Shown here one piece after another: positions 9,268 to 19,374 of a DNA stretch of 64,000 bases. The DNA is from DASYLJ01 sp964432595 (GTDB lineage: Bacteria; Desulfobacterota; Binatia; DP-6). The notes below the pieces were generated by a model. The model saw nothing but the letters and a program-made list of their open reading frames with translations. It did no database searches and had not been told where the DNA came from. The stretch's first letter is position 1; the number at the start of each line of letters is the position of its first letter. The stretch spans positions 62,001 through 126,000 of the forward strand of contig CAYSOF010000007.1 in NCBI GenBank assembly GCA_964432595.1, read 5' to 3'. A program made the position numbers and the translations under genes.

Positions 9268-9930
9268 TCACGCGAACATCGACGCCGGCGCCACGCCGCT
9301 CGCGGCGGCCACCGGCGCGAACGAGCGGCGGTGGATCGGAGACGGCCCATGCTCCCGCAGCGCACGCAGGTGCGACGCCGTCGCGTAACCCATGTGACGG
9401 CCGAACCCGTACGCCGGATAGGCCTCGTGCAGCTCCCGCATCAGCGCGTCGCGATGCACCTTCGCGACGATCGACGCCGCGGCGATCGAGCTGACGAAGC
9501 CGTCGCCTTTCGGGTACGCGCTCTGGGGCATCCCAAGCCCAGGGATCTCGCGGCCGTCGACCAGGACGAAGCCGGGCACGATGGGGCCGAGCAGCTCGAT
9601 CGCGCGCCGCAACGCGAGCAGCCCGGCCTGATAGATGTTGATCCGATCGATCACGTCCGGCTCGACGACCGCGATCGCCACCGCCCGCGCGCGCTGCCGG
9701 ACGATCGCCGCCAGGTGCTCGCGCTGCGCCGCCGTCAGCACCTTCGAGTCGGCCACCCCGTCGACCGGCATGTCCGGATGCAGCACGACCGCCGCGGCGA
9801 CGACCGGGCCGGCGAGCGGCCCCATGCCCACCTCGTCGACGCCGGCCACGTGCCGGATGCCGACCCGCCACAGCAGGCGCTCGAGGTGCGGCGCCGCCGT
9901 CATCGGTCCTCGTCGTCGTCCCCTCTTCAT
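9268..9930 (-). CDS. rnhB: Ribonuclease HII
   Basis: 220 aa from ATG 9930, whose ATGA overlaps the upstream stop. Cleaves RNA in RNA-DNA hybrids, including single ribonucleotides in DNA. The four acidic residues are recognisable: Asp 32 and Glu 33 in GVDEVGMGPLAG, Asp in ADSKVL, and the Asp in SIVAKVHRD. The usual GxDExGRGPLAG has Met in place of Arg here. A second ATG at 9903 (MTAAPHLERLL) has a GAGG 4 nt upstream and may be the true start. It ends 55 bp before pdhA, transcribed in the same direction. Confidence 0.93.
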   Translation of the reverse strand: MKRGRRRGPMTAAPHLERLLWRVGIRHVAGVDEVGMGPLAGPVVAAAVVLHPDMPVDGVADSKVLTAAQREHLAAIVRQRARAVAIAVVEPDVIDRINIYQAGLLALRRAIELLGPIVPGFVLVDGREIPGLGMPQSAYPKGDGFVSSIAAASIVAKVHRDALMRELHEAYPAYGFGRHMGYATASHLRALREHGPSPIHRRSFAPVAAASGVAPASMFA

Positions 9931-11108
9931 GCCCACCCCGCTTCCCGTCGCGGCCACGCGAGCGCGCGCAGCGCGTCCCATCGATTGCGTCGATCCCAAC
10001 CGTCGACGCCGTTGTACCACGCCAGACCGATCCGCTGCGCCCGGGGACTGAGCCGCGCCAGCCGGAACCACAGCGCGCCGCGCGGTCCATAGAAGCGCGC
10101 CGCACCCTGGACGAGCCGCCCGAGCTTGTGCCCGATGGGCCCGCCGTGGACCGCGCGCTCGTAGGCGGCGAAGTCGAAGGTCCCGCGCGCGTGCGCGTCG
10201 AGGACGTGATCCGCCGCCAAGATGCCGTACTCCAGCGCGAACGAGATGCCCTCGCCCATCAGCGGATCGACGCCGGCCGCGTCGCCGACGAGCACCGCGT
10301 GCGGCGCCGCGAGCCGCGCCGCCGGCGTGTACGTCCGGATGGGGAACGCCTTCCAGCCGGTCGGTCGCGCACCGACGCGCGCAAGCTCGTCGGCGAGCTC
10401 CGCCTGCAAGCGCGGACCCTCGACCGGCGGCAGGGCATACGCTCCGACGTTCACGTGCGGCGCGCCGTCGATCGCGCACGGAAACGCCCACGCGTAGCCA
10501 CGCAGGCCGCGCGCGCACGCCTGGAAGTCGAAGTCGTACCGCCGGGCGGCGTAGCCGTCCCAGGCGGCGTCGCCGACCGGGACGTCGGTCATCACCGCAC
10601 GGGCGACGATCCCGCCGTCGCCCGGCACCAGCGCACGACGCACGAGGCTTCCCGTCCCGTCGGCCCCCACGACGACGGGCGCCCACCACGCGCCCGACGT
10701 CGTCTCCACGCGCGCGCCGTCACCGTCCCTGACGACGGCGACGACCCGCGCGTCCGTCCGCAGCTCGACGCCGCGGTCGCGCGCCGTCCATGCCAGGGCG
10801 GCATCGAGCTCGCGCCGGCGAACGACCCGACACAGGTCGCGCCCCGCGATCGCGAGCGCCGCCCCGGGCACCGCGATCGATGCAGCGTCCACCGGCACGT
10901 TCGGAATCCTCAGGTCGACGTCGAGCTCCGCCAGCAGCGCCGTCGCCTTCGGGATCAGCCCGCCGGCGCACGTCTTGTCACGCGGGTGGCGCGTCTTGTC
11001 GAGGAGCACGGTGCCCGCGGCGAGCGCGGGGGCGCGCTGCGCGAGACGCAATGCCGTCGCGGCGCCCGCCGGCCCCGCGCCCACGATGATGACCTCCCGC
11101 CGCTCCAC
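9927..11108 (-). CDS. Geranylgeranyl reductase family FAD-dependent protein
   Basis: 393 aa. N-terminal FAD motif VIIVGAGPAGAATALRLAQR, the GGR signature with catalytic-site Cys (DKTCAGGLIP), and the second FAD motif LVGDAAGVDPLMGEGISFAL. These enzymes reduce isoprenoid chains such as geranylgeranyl groups or polyprenyl quinones. The C-terminal region (WFRLARLSPRAQRIGLAW) is basic and aromatic and may touch membrane. The start is GTG 11108, 6 nt after a GGAG; TTG 11111 is the alternative. It overlaps rnhB by 4 bp and follows the VOC gene by 15 bp. Substrate unknown. Confidence 0.87.
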   Translation of the reverse strand: MERREVIIVGAGPAGAATALRLAQRAPALAAGTVLLDKTRHPRDKTCAGGLIPKATALLAELDVDLRIPNVPVDAASIAVPGAALAIAGRDLCRVVRRRELDAALAWTARDRGVELRTDARVVAVVRDGDGARVETTSGAWWAPVVVGADGTGSLVRRALVPGDGGIVARAVMTDVPVGDAAWDGYAARRYDFDFQACARGLRGYAWAFPCAIDGAPHVNVGAYALPPVEGPRLQAELADELARVGARPTGWKAFPIRTYTPAARLAAPHAVLVGDAAGVDPLMGEGISFALEYGILAADHVLDAHARGTFDFAAYERAVHGGPIGHKLGRLVQGAARFYGPRGALWFRLARLSPRAQRIGLAWYNGVDGWDRRNRWDALRALAWPRREAGWA

Positions 11109-11123
11109 CAACCGCTCCGTCCC

Positions 11124-11543
11124 TCAGCTGCTCGCCAGCAGCCCCTTGCCCGGCACGTGGTTCATCTCGAGGCGGATCCCGTCGGGATCCTCGAACAGCA
11201 CCGAGTAGTAGCCCGGCGCCCACATCCCGTCCTCCGGCGCATGCACGATCGTCGCGCCCAGCTCGACGAGGAACGCGTGCAGGGCGTCGACGTCGTCCCG
11301 CGCCCGCGCGCGGAAGCAGACATGATGCAGGCCGACGCGCCGCTGGACGAAGCGCTCGTCGCGATGCGCCGCATCGGCGCGCACGATGCCGACCGCGGTC
11401 CGTCCCCCGACGCAGTACAGCATCTCGTCGGTGCGCAGGACCGGCGTGAGACCGAGGAACGGCAGCAGCCGCTCGTAGAACGGCAGACACGCGTCGAAGT
11501 CGCTCACGGTGAGCATCACGTGGGCGATCCCGTTGATCTCCAT
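11124..11543 (-). CDS. VOC-superfamily (glyoxalase-like) protein
   Basis: 139 aa from ATG 11543. Two beta-alpha-beta-beta-beta units: GIAHVMLTVSDFDACLPFYE at the start and LHHVCFRARARDDVDALHAF then LFEDPDGIRLEMNHVPG at the end. Candidate metal ligands are His in IAHV and LHHV and Glu in LEM. VOC proteins include glyoxalase I, fosfomycin thiol transferases and extradiol dioxygenases; nothing here settles which. ATG 11555 gives a 4-residue longer version. It lies 15 bp upstream of the flavoprotein gene, so the two are likely co-transcribed. Confidence 0.82.
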   Translation of the reverse strand: MEINGIAHVMLTVSDFDACLPFYERLLPFLGLTPVLRTDEMLYCVGGRTAVGIVRADAAHRDERFVQRRVGLHHVCFRARARDDVDALHAFLVELGATIVHAPEDGMWAPGYYSVLFEDPDGIRLEMNHVPGKGLLASS

Positions 11544-11589
11544 GGGCTCGCGCATCGCACGGCGCGTCGGACCGCGCAAACGTGGCGGC

Positions 11590-14500
11590 TCACAGCTCCC
11601 AGCGCAAGGGCAGCCGCGGGTCCGGCGCGTAGCTGCAGAGCGCGCCCGTGCGCAACGTCGCCGTCAGATGCTGGCCGAGCGCGGGATGCACTGCCGCGAT
11701 GCGCTCGACGGCGCGCGCGAGCGCCCGCGTGACGTTCACACGCGCGCGCTCCGCCGCCGGCCCCGAGCGCGGCGCCGCCCCACCGCCCTGCACGCGACGC
11801 GACAGCTCGGCGGACAACGCTTCGATCCGCACCTCCGCACGCTCGGCTCGCCCCGGATCGTTGAAGCGATGCGCTTCCTCCAGCTCCTCGCGCAGGTCGG
11901 CGAGCTGGCGCGCGAAGGCGTCGCGCTCGACGCCCTCGAGGAGACCGCCCGCCGTACCGCCCTCGGCGCCGCCTTCCAGATCGAGGGCCCGGAACTCCCG
12001 ATTGGGATGCGCCAGCAGCGTCGCCAGGTAGCCGAGCCCGCGTGCGTCGCGCAGGCGGACGGCGCGCCCGTCGTGGGTGACGCTCCATCCGTCGCCGTCG
12101 CGTCGCAGCGATGCGCCCGTGCCGATCGACGCGGGCGGCGATGCGATCGTCACCCGCGTGGCCGGCTCGGACGCGGCCGCCGCCGGCGAGGCCACGGGCG
12201 CCGCCGCGAGCCGTCCCGCGAGGACCCGCATGCCGAGCTCCGCGATGGTGGTCCGCGCCTCGCGCTCGAGCGCCGTCGCTCGTGCCGCATCACCGTCGTC
12301 CCCGCGCCGCCGCAGGATCGACGCCAGCGCCAGCTGCGTCCGCGCGACGAACGGCCGCGCGCCGAGCGCGGTGTTGGCGGCGAGCGCGCGCTCGAGATAC
12401 GCGACGGCGTCGGGCAGCTGTCCCAGCGTCGCGGCGAGCAGGCCGACGGCGTGCGCGGCCGAGCCCAGCGATGCGGCCGACATGGCGATCACGGCGCACC
12501 GATCGGCATAGGGCGCCAGCATCGGATAGAGCCACGCCGCGCGTTCGCGGTCGTCGAGCGCCGCCGTCACGTCGGCGAGATGGCAGAGCGCGGGGATCCA
12601 GTTGCCGTCGCGCGGCAGATCGGCGAACCGGTGCGCCGCGAGGTGCGCGAGCTCGGCGCGCGCGTCGGCCTCGCGCCCACACTCGACCAGCAGCAGGGCG
12701 AGGCCGCAGCGCCAGATGGGCACCGCCGGGAAGGACTGCGCGAACAGGCGCAGCGGCTCCTCGAGCGCCTCGAGGCCGCCGAGCTCGCGCAGGCGTTGGA
12801 ACATCTGGATCGTGTAGAACTGCGCCGGAACGCCGAGCGACCCTTCCGACCGAAGGGCCCCCGCCTCCATCGCCGCGCGTCCGCCCTCGTCGAAGCGTCC
12901 GGCGAGGAACGCGCGCGCCGCGCGGATCAGCTTGGCATGCCACTGGTACGTGCGCGCACGCAGCGCCTCGGCGCCGCGTACGATGCGCTCGTGCTCGCGG
13001 TCCGCCGTCGCCAGATCGCCGGCCTCGAGCGCACACGTGACGCGCCAGACCCGAGACTCGAGCACGAGCTCGGGATGCGCGGGCAGCGTCGCGGCCTCGT
13101 CGAGATGCTTCGCGCGCTCGGCGGGCGGGGTGTCCGGCCCCCACTGCATCATGTGCCGCACGATGAGCGCCATGCAGAGCGACAGCGGATCGGCGGTCGA
13201 CCGCGCCCGCTCGAGCGCGGAGCGGCTCAACGCATCCCGGCGGGCCACCTCGTTCGAGAAGTACAGCGCGATCGCGAGACGCCCTTCCAGCGTCGCGCGG
13301 ACGGCTACCAGCTCGGGCGGCAGCGCCTGGAGCGACTGCTCGAGCAGGCCGACCAGCGTGGCGTCGACGGTGCCCAGCTCGGTCGTGGCGAAGCCATAGC
13401 CCAGCGCGGCGCCGGCCAGCGCCCCGACGTCGTCCAGCGCGCGCGCGCGCGCGGCGACGTCGGCGAACGTCTCGCGCGCACGCAGGCGCGCGCCGGCGGC
13501 GTGCTGCGCGGTGCCGAGCTCCATGCGCAGCATGAGATCGCGGCGGTCGTCGGGCGGCTCGAGCGCATAGCACTGGATCGCCCGCTCGAGCTGCGCGATC
13601 GCGTCCTCGTAGGCGAGCGACTGGGTCGCGTGCGTCGCCGCCCGCCGCGCGTACTCGCCCGCCTTCGCCGCCTCGCCGAGCTGCGCCGCATGGAAGAAGT
13701 GGTGCGCGAGCTCGCCGAGTGACGTTCCCGCATCCCCGACGCCGCGCGCTTCCAGCGCCAGACCGACCTGCCGGTGCATCTGCGCGCGCATCGCGGGCGC
13801 GAGGTCGCCGTAGAGCGTCTCGCGGATCAGCGCGTGCGTGAAGCGGTAGCGGCCCAGCGTGCCGCGGATCTCGGCGACGATGCGTGCCTCGCCGGCGATC
13901 GCCAGCCGCTCGAGCACCCACGCGGCGGGCCGCTCGCACGCGATCTGCAGCGCGGCGAGCTCGAACTCCCGGCCCATCACCGCGGCGACCGTGAGCAGTC
14001 GCCGATCCTCCGCCGACAGCGGCGCCAGGTGCCGGCGGATGGCCGTGCGGACCTCCTCCGGCAGGCGGATCGCCGGTCCCAGCCCCTCGGCGTCGAGCCC
14101 CCCCTCGGCGCTCAGCATGCGGACCAGCTCCACCAGGAAGAACGGATTTCCCTCCGTCGTGCGAAAGAGGTCGTCGACCAGCGTGGCCGCCGGTGCGACG
14201 CCCGCGGCGTCGCGCACGAACCGTGAGACGTCGCCGGCCTGCAGGCCGCGCAGCGTGATCCGCCGGCTGACGCGCGCCAGCTCGGCCAGCGCGCCCGGCA
14301 CGCGGCCCATCTCCTGCTCGCGGTACGTGCCGATGACGAGCATCTTCACCCCGCGCAGCTCCGGCGCCAGCGCCTGGAGCAGCCGGAGCGACGCCGGATC
14401 GGCCCAGTGCAGGTCGTCGAGCACGAGCACGAGCGGCGTGCGCGCAGCGACGCGGCGGAGGAACGTGCCGACGCTCTCGAACACGCGGAACCGATTCTCC

Positions 14501-14919
14501 GTCGGATCGAGCGCCTGGACGCCTTCCAGATCCGGAAGCCGCTCGCGCACGGCCGGCACCACCTGCGCCACGTCGGCCGCGCCGGCGCCGAGGTCGGCGC
14601 GCAGCGTCGCGGCGTCGCACGCGTAGACATGCGTCCGTACCGCCTGGGCCCACGGCCAGTACGCCGGTGCGCCCTCCTGCTCCGGACAGCGTCCCCACAG
14701 CACACGGTCGGGCGGCAGGCCGGCGCGCGCGATCAGCTCCTCGGTCGTCCGCGTCTTGCCGATCCCGGCGTCGCCGACCAGCGTGACGAGACGTCCGTTG
14801 CCGGCGATCGCCTCGTCCAGGCAGGCGCGCAGCGTCCGCAGCTCGTCGTCGCGGCCGACGAAGTGGCCGTCGACGGTGCCGAGTGGCGCGTTGCTGTGGG
14901 GTGATACCGGCACGTGCAT
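11590..14919 (-). CDS. Large AAA-type ATPase with TPR-like repeats (MalT/STAND-like)
   Basis: 1109 aa. GRDDELRTLRACLDEA at residue 22, Walker A GDAGIGKT at 49-56, Walker B LVLVLDDLHWADP near 163, then a helical arm with VMGREFELAAL and RYRFTHALIRETLYGDL, as in signal-transduction STAND ATPases. About residues 430-950 are alpha-helical Ala/Leu/Arg-rich repeats of TPR type. The last 130 residues hold a small domain (RLRDARGLGYLATLLAHPNR, then a helical FARQLADLREELEEAHRF) and an Arg-rich end. No LuxR or BTAD-type helix-turn-helix and no kinase or cyclase domain is visible, so the output is unknown. Own promoter at 14941-14970. Confidence 0.85.
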   Translation of the reverse strand: MHVPVSPHSNAPLGTVDGHFVGRDDELRTLRACLDEAIAGNGRLVTLVGDAGIGKTRTTEELIARAGLPPDRVLWGRCPEQEGAPAYWPWAQAVRTHVYACDAATLRADLGAGAADVAQVVPAVRERLPDLEGVQALDPTENRFRVFESVGTFLRRVAARTPLVLVLDDLHWADPASLRLLQALAPELRGVKMLVIGTYREQEMGRVPGALAELARVSRRITLRGLQAGDVSRFVRDAAGVAPAATLVDDLFRTTEGNPFFLVELVRMLSAEGGLDAEGLGPAIRLPEEVRTAIRRHLAPLSAEDRRLLTVAAVMGREFELAALQIACERPAAWVLERLAIAGEARIVAEIRGTLGRYRFTHALIRETLYGDLAPAMRAQMHRQVGLALEARGVGDAGTSLGELAHHFFHAAQLGEAAKAGEYARRAATHATQSLAYEDAIAQLERAIQCYALEPPDDRRDLMLRMELGTAQHAAGARLRARETFADVAARARALDDVGALAGAALGYGFATTELGTVDATLVGLLEQSLQALPPELVAVRATLEGRLAIALYFSNEVARRDALSRSALERARSTADPLSLCMALIVRHMMQWGPDTPPAERAKHLDEAATLPAHPELVLESRVWRVTCALEAGDLATADREHERIVRGAEALRARTYQWHAKLIRAARAFLAGRFDEGGRAAMEAGALRSEGSLGVPAQFYTIQMFQRLRELGGLEALEEPLRLFAQSFPAVPIWRCGLALLLVECGREADARAELAHLAAHRFADLPRDGNWIPALCHLADVTAALDDRERAAWLYPMLAPYADRCAVIAMSAASLGSAAHAVGLLAATLGQLPDAVAYLERALAANTALGARPFVARTQLALASILRRRGDDGDAARATALEREARTTIAELGMRVLAGRLAAAPVASPAAAASEPATRVTIASPPASIGTGASLRRDGDGWSVTHDGRAVRLRDARGLGYLATLLAHPNREFRALDLEGGAEGGTAGGLLEGVERDAFARQLADLREELEEAHRFNDPGRAERAEVRIEALSAELSRRVQGGGAAPRSGPAAERARVNVTRALARAVERIAAVHPALGQHLTATLRTGALCSYAPDPRLPLRWEL

Positions 14920-14935
14920 CGACGCGGTCGCGTCG
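14920..14935 (-). promoter_or_regulatory. Inverted repeat in the leader of the ATPase gene
   Basis: CGACGCG-GT-CGCGTCG, 7-bp arms with a 2-bp centre, directly in front of the ATG at 14919 and downstream of the -10 box. It could be an operator or a leader hairpin that blocks the start. No second copy was noticed. Confidence 0.3.
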
Positions 14936-14940
14936 AGCCG

Positions 14941-14970
14941 TTTCTAAGTCCGCCGCCCGGAGAGGGTCAA
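14941..14970 (-). promoter_or_regulatory. Sigma70-type promoter of the ATPase/TPR gene
   Basis: Read leftward: TTGACC (14965-14970), 18-bp spacer, TAGAAA (14941-14946). The predicted start site is about 15 nt before the ATG at 14919. It stands back to back with the promoter of the EamA gene. Confidence 0.45.
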
Positions 14971-14981
14971 CTCGAATCGCC

Positions 14982-15009
14982 TTGGCACGGACGCCGCTGC
15001 CGCGATAAC
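14982..15009 (+). promoter_or_regulatory. Sigma70-type promoter of the EamA-nth operon
   Basis: TTGGCA (14982-14987), 16-bp spacer, GATAAC (15004-15009). The start site would be about 15016, some 5 nt before the GTG at 15021, so a nearly leaderless mRNA is predicted. No Shine-Dalgarno precedes the GTG. Confidence 0.4.
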
Positions 15010-15020
15010 CACGGCGGCTC

Positions 15021-15860
15021 GTGCCGACGCTGTGCCTCCTCGCCGCCGCCGTGATCTTCTCCACCGCCGGTCTCGCGATCAAGTTGAGTGGCCTGACCGC
15101 ATGGCAGATCGCCGCAGGACGCGCCGCGATCGCCGCGTGCACGCTCGTCCTGATCCTCCCGGGCACGCGGCGCGGATGGACGCGCCCCGCGCTCGTCGCG
15201 GCGCTTCCCTACGGCGCCACGATGGTGCTCTTCGTCGTCGCGACGCGGTTCACCACCGCGGCGAACGCCATCGTCCTCCAGTCGACGGCGCCGCTCTACC
15301 TCCTGCTCCTCGGTCCGTGGCTCCTGCATGAACCCGTCCGCCGGCGCGACGTCGGTTTCCTCGTCGTGATGCTCCTCGGCGTCGCGCTCGTCACGCTGGA
15401 CGGCGACCGCGCCGACGTCACCGTGCCGGCACGGACGCTCGGCGACGTCCTCGCGCTCGCGAGCGGCGTGGCGTGGGCCTTCACCATCCTCACGCTGCGC
15501 GGGCTCGCGCGCGACGAGCCGGGTCCGCCGGCGGCCACGCTGATCGCCGGCAATCTGCTCGCCTTCGCCGTGACCGCACCGATGGCCGTCCCCGTCGGTC
15601 CGATCGCTGCTGCGGACGCCGCGGCGCTCCTCTACCTCGGCACGATCCAGATCCCCGTCGCGTACCTGCTCTTGGCGCGCGGCATGCGTCGCGTGCGCGC
15701 GTTGCCGGCCTCGCTCCTGATGCTGCTCGAACCGGTGCTCAATCCCGTCTGGGTGTGGCTCCTCCACGGCGAGGCGCCCGGGCTTGCGGGTATCCTCGGC
15801 GGCGGCCTCGTGCTGGTGGCGGCGGCGATCCGCGCGGTGCAGAACGTCCCTGACGCATGA
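15021..15860 (+). CDS. EamA/DMT-family transporter
   Basis: 279 aa, GTG start. About ten hydrophobic segments in two homologous halves, typical of the drug/metabolite transporter superfamily; the EamA pattern is visible in LLEPVLNPVWVWLLHGE near the C-terminus and in LQSTAPLYLLLLGPWLLHE in the first half. Inner-membrane exporter; the substrate (amino acid, nucleoside, drug) cannot be told. It overlaps nth by 4 bp (ATGA). Confidence 0.88.
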   Translation: MPTLCLLAAAVIFSTAGLAIKLSGLTAWQIAAGRAAIAACTLVLILPGTRRGWTRPALVAALPYGATMVLFVVATRFTTAANAIVLQSTAPLYLLLLGPWLLHEPVRRRDVGFLVVMLLGVALVTLDGDRADVTVPARTLGDVLALASGVAWAFTILTLRGLARDEPGPPAATLIAGNLLAFAVTAPMAVPVGPIAAADAAALLYLGTIQIPVAYLLLARGMRRVRALPASLLMLLEPVLNPVWVWLLHGEAPGLAGILGGGLVLVAAAIRAVQNVPDA

Positions 15861-16534
15861 CCGCCGTGCCGCGCATGGACGCCCGCACGCTCAGCCGCGT
15901 GATCCGCCAGCTGCAGGCATGCGCGCCGGGCTGGGACACCACCGCGCTCACCCTGATCGCGGAGCAGACCGGACGCGACCCGTTTCGCATCCTGATCGGC
16001 TGTCTGCTCTCGCTGCGCACGAAGGACGAGACGACCGGACCGGCCGCGGCACGGCTCTTCGCGCTCGCCGACACTCCGGCCGGCATCGCGGCGCTCCCCC
16101 GGCGCGCGATCGAGCGCGCGATCTATCCCGTCGGCTTCTACCGGACGAAGGCCGCCGGGCTGCAGCGCGTCTGCCGCGAGCTGCTGGAGCGTTTCGACGG
16201 TCGGGTGCCGTCGGCGCTCGACGACCTGCTGACGCTGCATGGGGTCGGACGGAAGACCGCGAATCTCGTCGTGACGTTCGGGTTCGGCCTGCCGGGCATC
16301 TGCGTCGACACGCACGTCCATCGCATCAGCAACCGGTTCGGGTTCGTCGTCACGAGGACGCCCGACGAAACGGAGCAGGTGCTGCGCCGCCGCCTGCCGC
16401 GCCGGCATTGGATCGGGCTCAACGATCTCCTCGTGGCCTTCGGGCAGAACCTCTGCCACCCGACGTCGCCCCGGTGCTCGGTCTGTCCGGTGTCGACGCT
16501 CTGCCACCGCGTCGGCGTCGTGCGCGCGCGCTGA
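15857..16534 (+). CDS. nth: Endonuclease III (DNA glycosylase/AP lyase)
   Basis: 225 aa. Excises oxidised pyrimidines and nicks abasic sites. The helix-hairpin-helix LHGVGRKTANLVV contains the catalytic Lys, CVDTHVHRISNRF contains the catalytic Asp, and CHPTSPRCSVCPVSTLC is the Cys-x7-Cys-x2-Cys-x5-Cys end of the [4Fe-4S] loop, with the lead Cys residues as in Nth. Its ATG overlaps the EamA stop. It converges on the SDR gene with one base between the stop codons. Confidence 0.94.
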   Translation: MTAVPRMDARTLSRVIRQLQACAPGWDTTALTLIAEQTGRDPFRILIGCLLSLRTKDETTGPAAARLFALADTPAGIAALPRRAIERAIYPVGFYRTKAAGLQRVCRELLERFDGRVPSALDDLLTLHGVGRKTANLVVTFGFGLPGICVDTHVHRISNRFGFVVTRTPDETEQVLRRRLPRRHWIGLNDLLVAFGQNLCHPTSPRCSVCPVSTLCHRVGVVRAR

Positions 16535-16535
16535 G

Positions 16536-17333
16536 CTACTGACTCATGTGCCAGCCGCCGTTCGGCGACAGCACCTGCCCGGTGACGAACCGCGACTCGT
16601 CGCTCGCCAGGTAGACCGCGGCCCACGCGACGTCGTCGGGCTCGCCGAACCGTCCCATCGGCGTCTGCGCCTCCAGGAACGGCCGGATGGCGCCGAGCCC
16701 CGACGTCATGTCGCTCTCGATGTAGCCGGGCGCGATCGCGTTCACGCGAATGCCGCGCGTCACCACCTCGCGCGCCAGCGCGCGCGTGAGCCCGAGGATG
16801 CCGGCCTTCGCCGCGCAGTAGGCCGGCGCACCGAGCCCGCCGGCCGTCCCCATGATCGAGCCCATGTTGATGATGCAGCCCGCCGTGTCGCGCTCCGCCA
16901 TGAGCCGCAGTGCCTCGCGCGTGCAGAAGAACGTGCCGTCGAGATGGACGGCCAGCACGCGATGCCACACGTCGTCGGACAGGTTCACCGTGATGTCGAC
17001 GTGCGAGCGGATCGGCCCGCCGGCCGCGCGCTCGGCGAGCTGCCGCTCGAACGTCTGGCCGAGTGCCGCGATCGTCTCGGGCGCATCCTCGACGCCGGAG
17101 ATGCCCGCGTTGTTCACGAGGATGTCGAGACGCCCGTGGCGCGCCCGGATCGCGTCGAACATGCCGCGCACCGCCGTGGCGTCCGCGACGTCGGCCACGA
17201 GGACGTCGGGCCCCGGGCGCAGGTCGTTGACGAGGACCTCGGCGCCCTCCTCGCGGAAGCGGCGTGCGATCGCCGCGCCCAGGCCGCGCGCGCCGCCGGT
17301 GACGAGCGCCAGCTTGCCCGCGAGCCGTCCCAT
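16536..17333 (-). CDS. SDR-family NAD(P)-dependent oxidoreductase
   Basis: 265 aa classical short-chain dehydrogenase. Nucleotide motif TGGARGLG near residue 12, acidic VNDLRPG after beta-2, NNAG, catalytic Ser in INMGSIMGT, and Tyr/Lys in YCAAK. There is an insertion of about 30 residues between beta-4 and alpha-4 (ETIAALGQTFERQLAERAAG). It starts 2 bp after the mutase small subunit, so it probably belongs to the enoyl-CoA hydratase/mutase operon and may act on a hydroxyacyl-CoA; this is inferred from position only. Confidence 0.88.
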   Translation of the reverse strand: MGRLAGKLALVTGGARGLGAAIARRFREEGAEVLVNDLRPGPDVLVADVADATAVRGMFDAIRARHGRLDILVNNAGISGVEDAPETIAALGQTFERQLAERAAGGPIRSHVDITVNLSDDVWHRVLAVHLDGTFFCTREALRLMAERDTAGCIINMGSIMGTAGGLGAPAYCAAKAGILGLTRALAREVVTRGIRVNAIAPGYIESDMTSGLGAIRPFLEAQTPMGRFGEPDDVAWAAVYLASDESRFVTGQVLSPNGGWHMSQ

Positions 17334-17335
17334 CG

Positions 17336-17739
17336 TCAGACCGTGCGCGGCTTCAGCGTGCCGCGCACCCAGTCGATGATGTCGGGCGTGGTCGCTCCCG
17401 GCGTGAAGATCTGCGCGACCCCCGCTTCGAGCAGCGCCGGGCGGTCTTCGTCGGGGATGATGCCGCCGCCGAACACCGGGATGTCGCCGCCGCCGCGCGT
17501 GCGCAGCTCGTCGAGTACGGCGGGGAAGAGCGTCATGTGCGCCCCCGAGAGGATCGACAGCCCGACGGCGTCGACGTCCTCCTGGATGGCGGCTTCGGCG
17601 ATCATCTCGGGCGTCTGGTGGAGCCCCGTGTAGATCACCTCGAAGCCCGCGTCGCGCAGCGCCCGCGCGATGATCTTGGCGCCACGGTCGTGGCCGTCGA
17701 GCCCGGGCTTCGCCACGAGGATGCGCAGCGGGCGGGTAC

Positions 17740-17743
<4 letters not shown>
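17336..17743 (-). CDS. Acyl-CoA mutase, small cobalamin-binding subunit
   Basis: 135 aa. B12-binding fold with DxHxxG (KPGLDGHDRGAKIIARALRD), whose His is the lower cobalt ligand, then GLSILSGAH and FGGGIIP, which line the nucleotide tail. Its ATG overlaps the large-subunit stop (ATGA), so the two are made in matched amounts. This split organisation is found in isobutyryl- and 2-hydroxyisobutyryl-CoA mutases and in some methylmalonyl-CoA mutases. The paired large subunit suggests isobutyryl-CoA-type specificity. Confidence 0.93.
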
Positions 17744-19371
<1,628 letters not shown>

Positions 19372-19374
19372 CGC

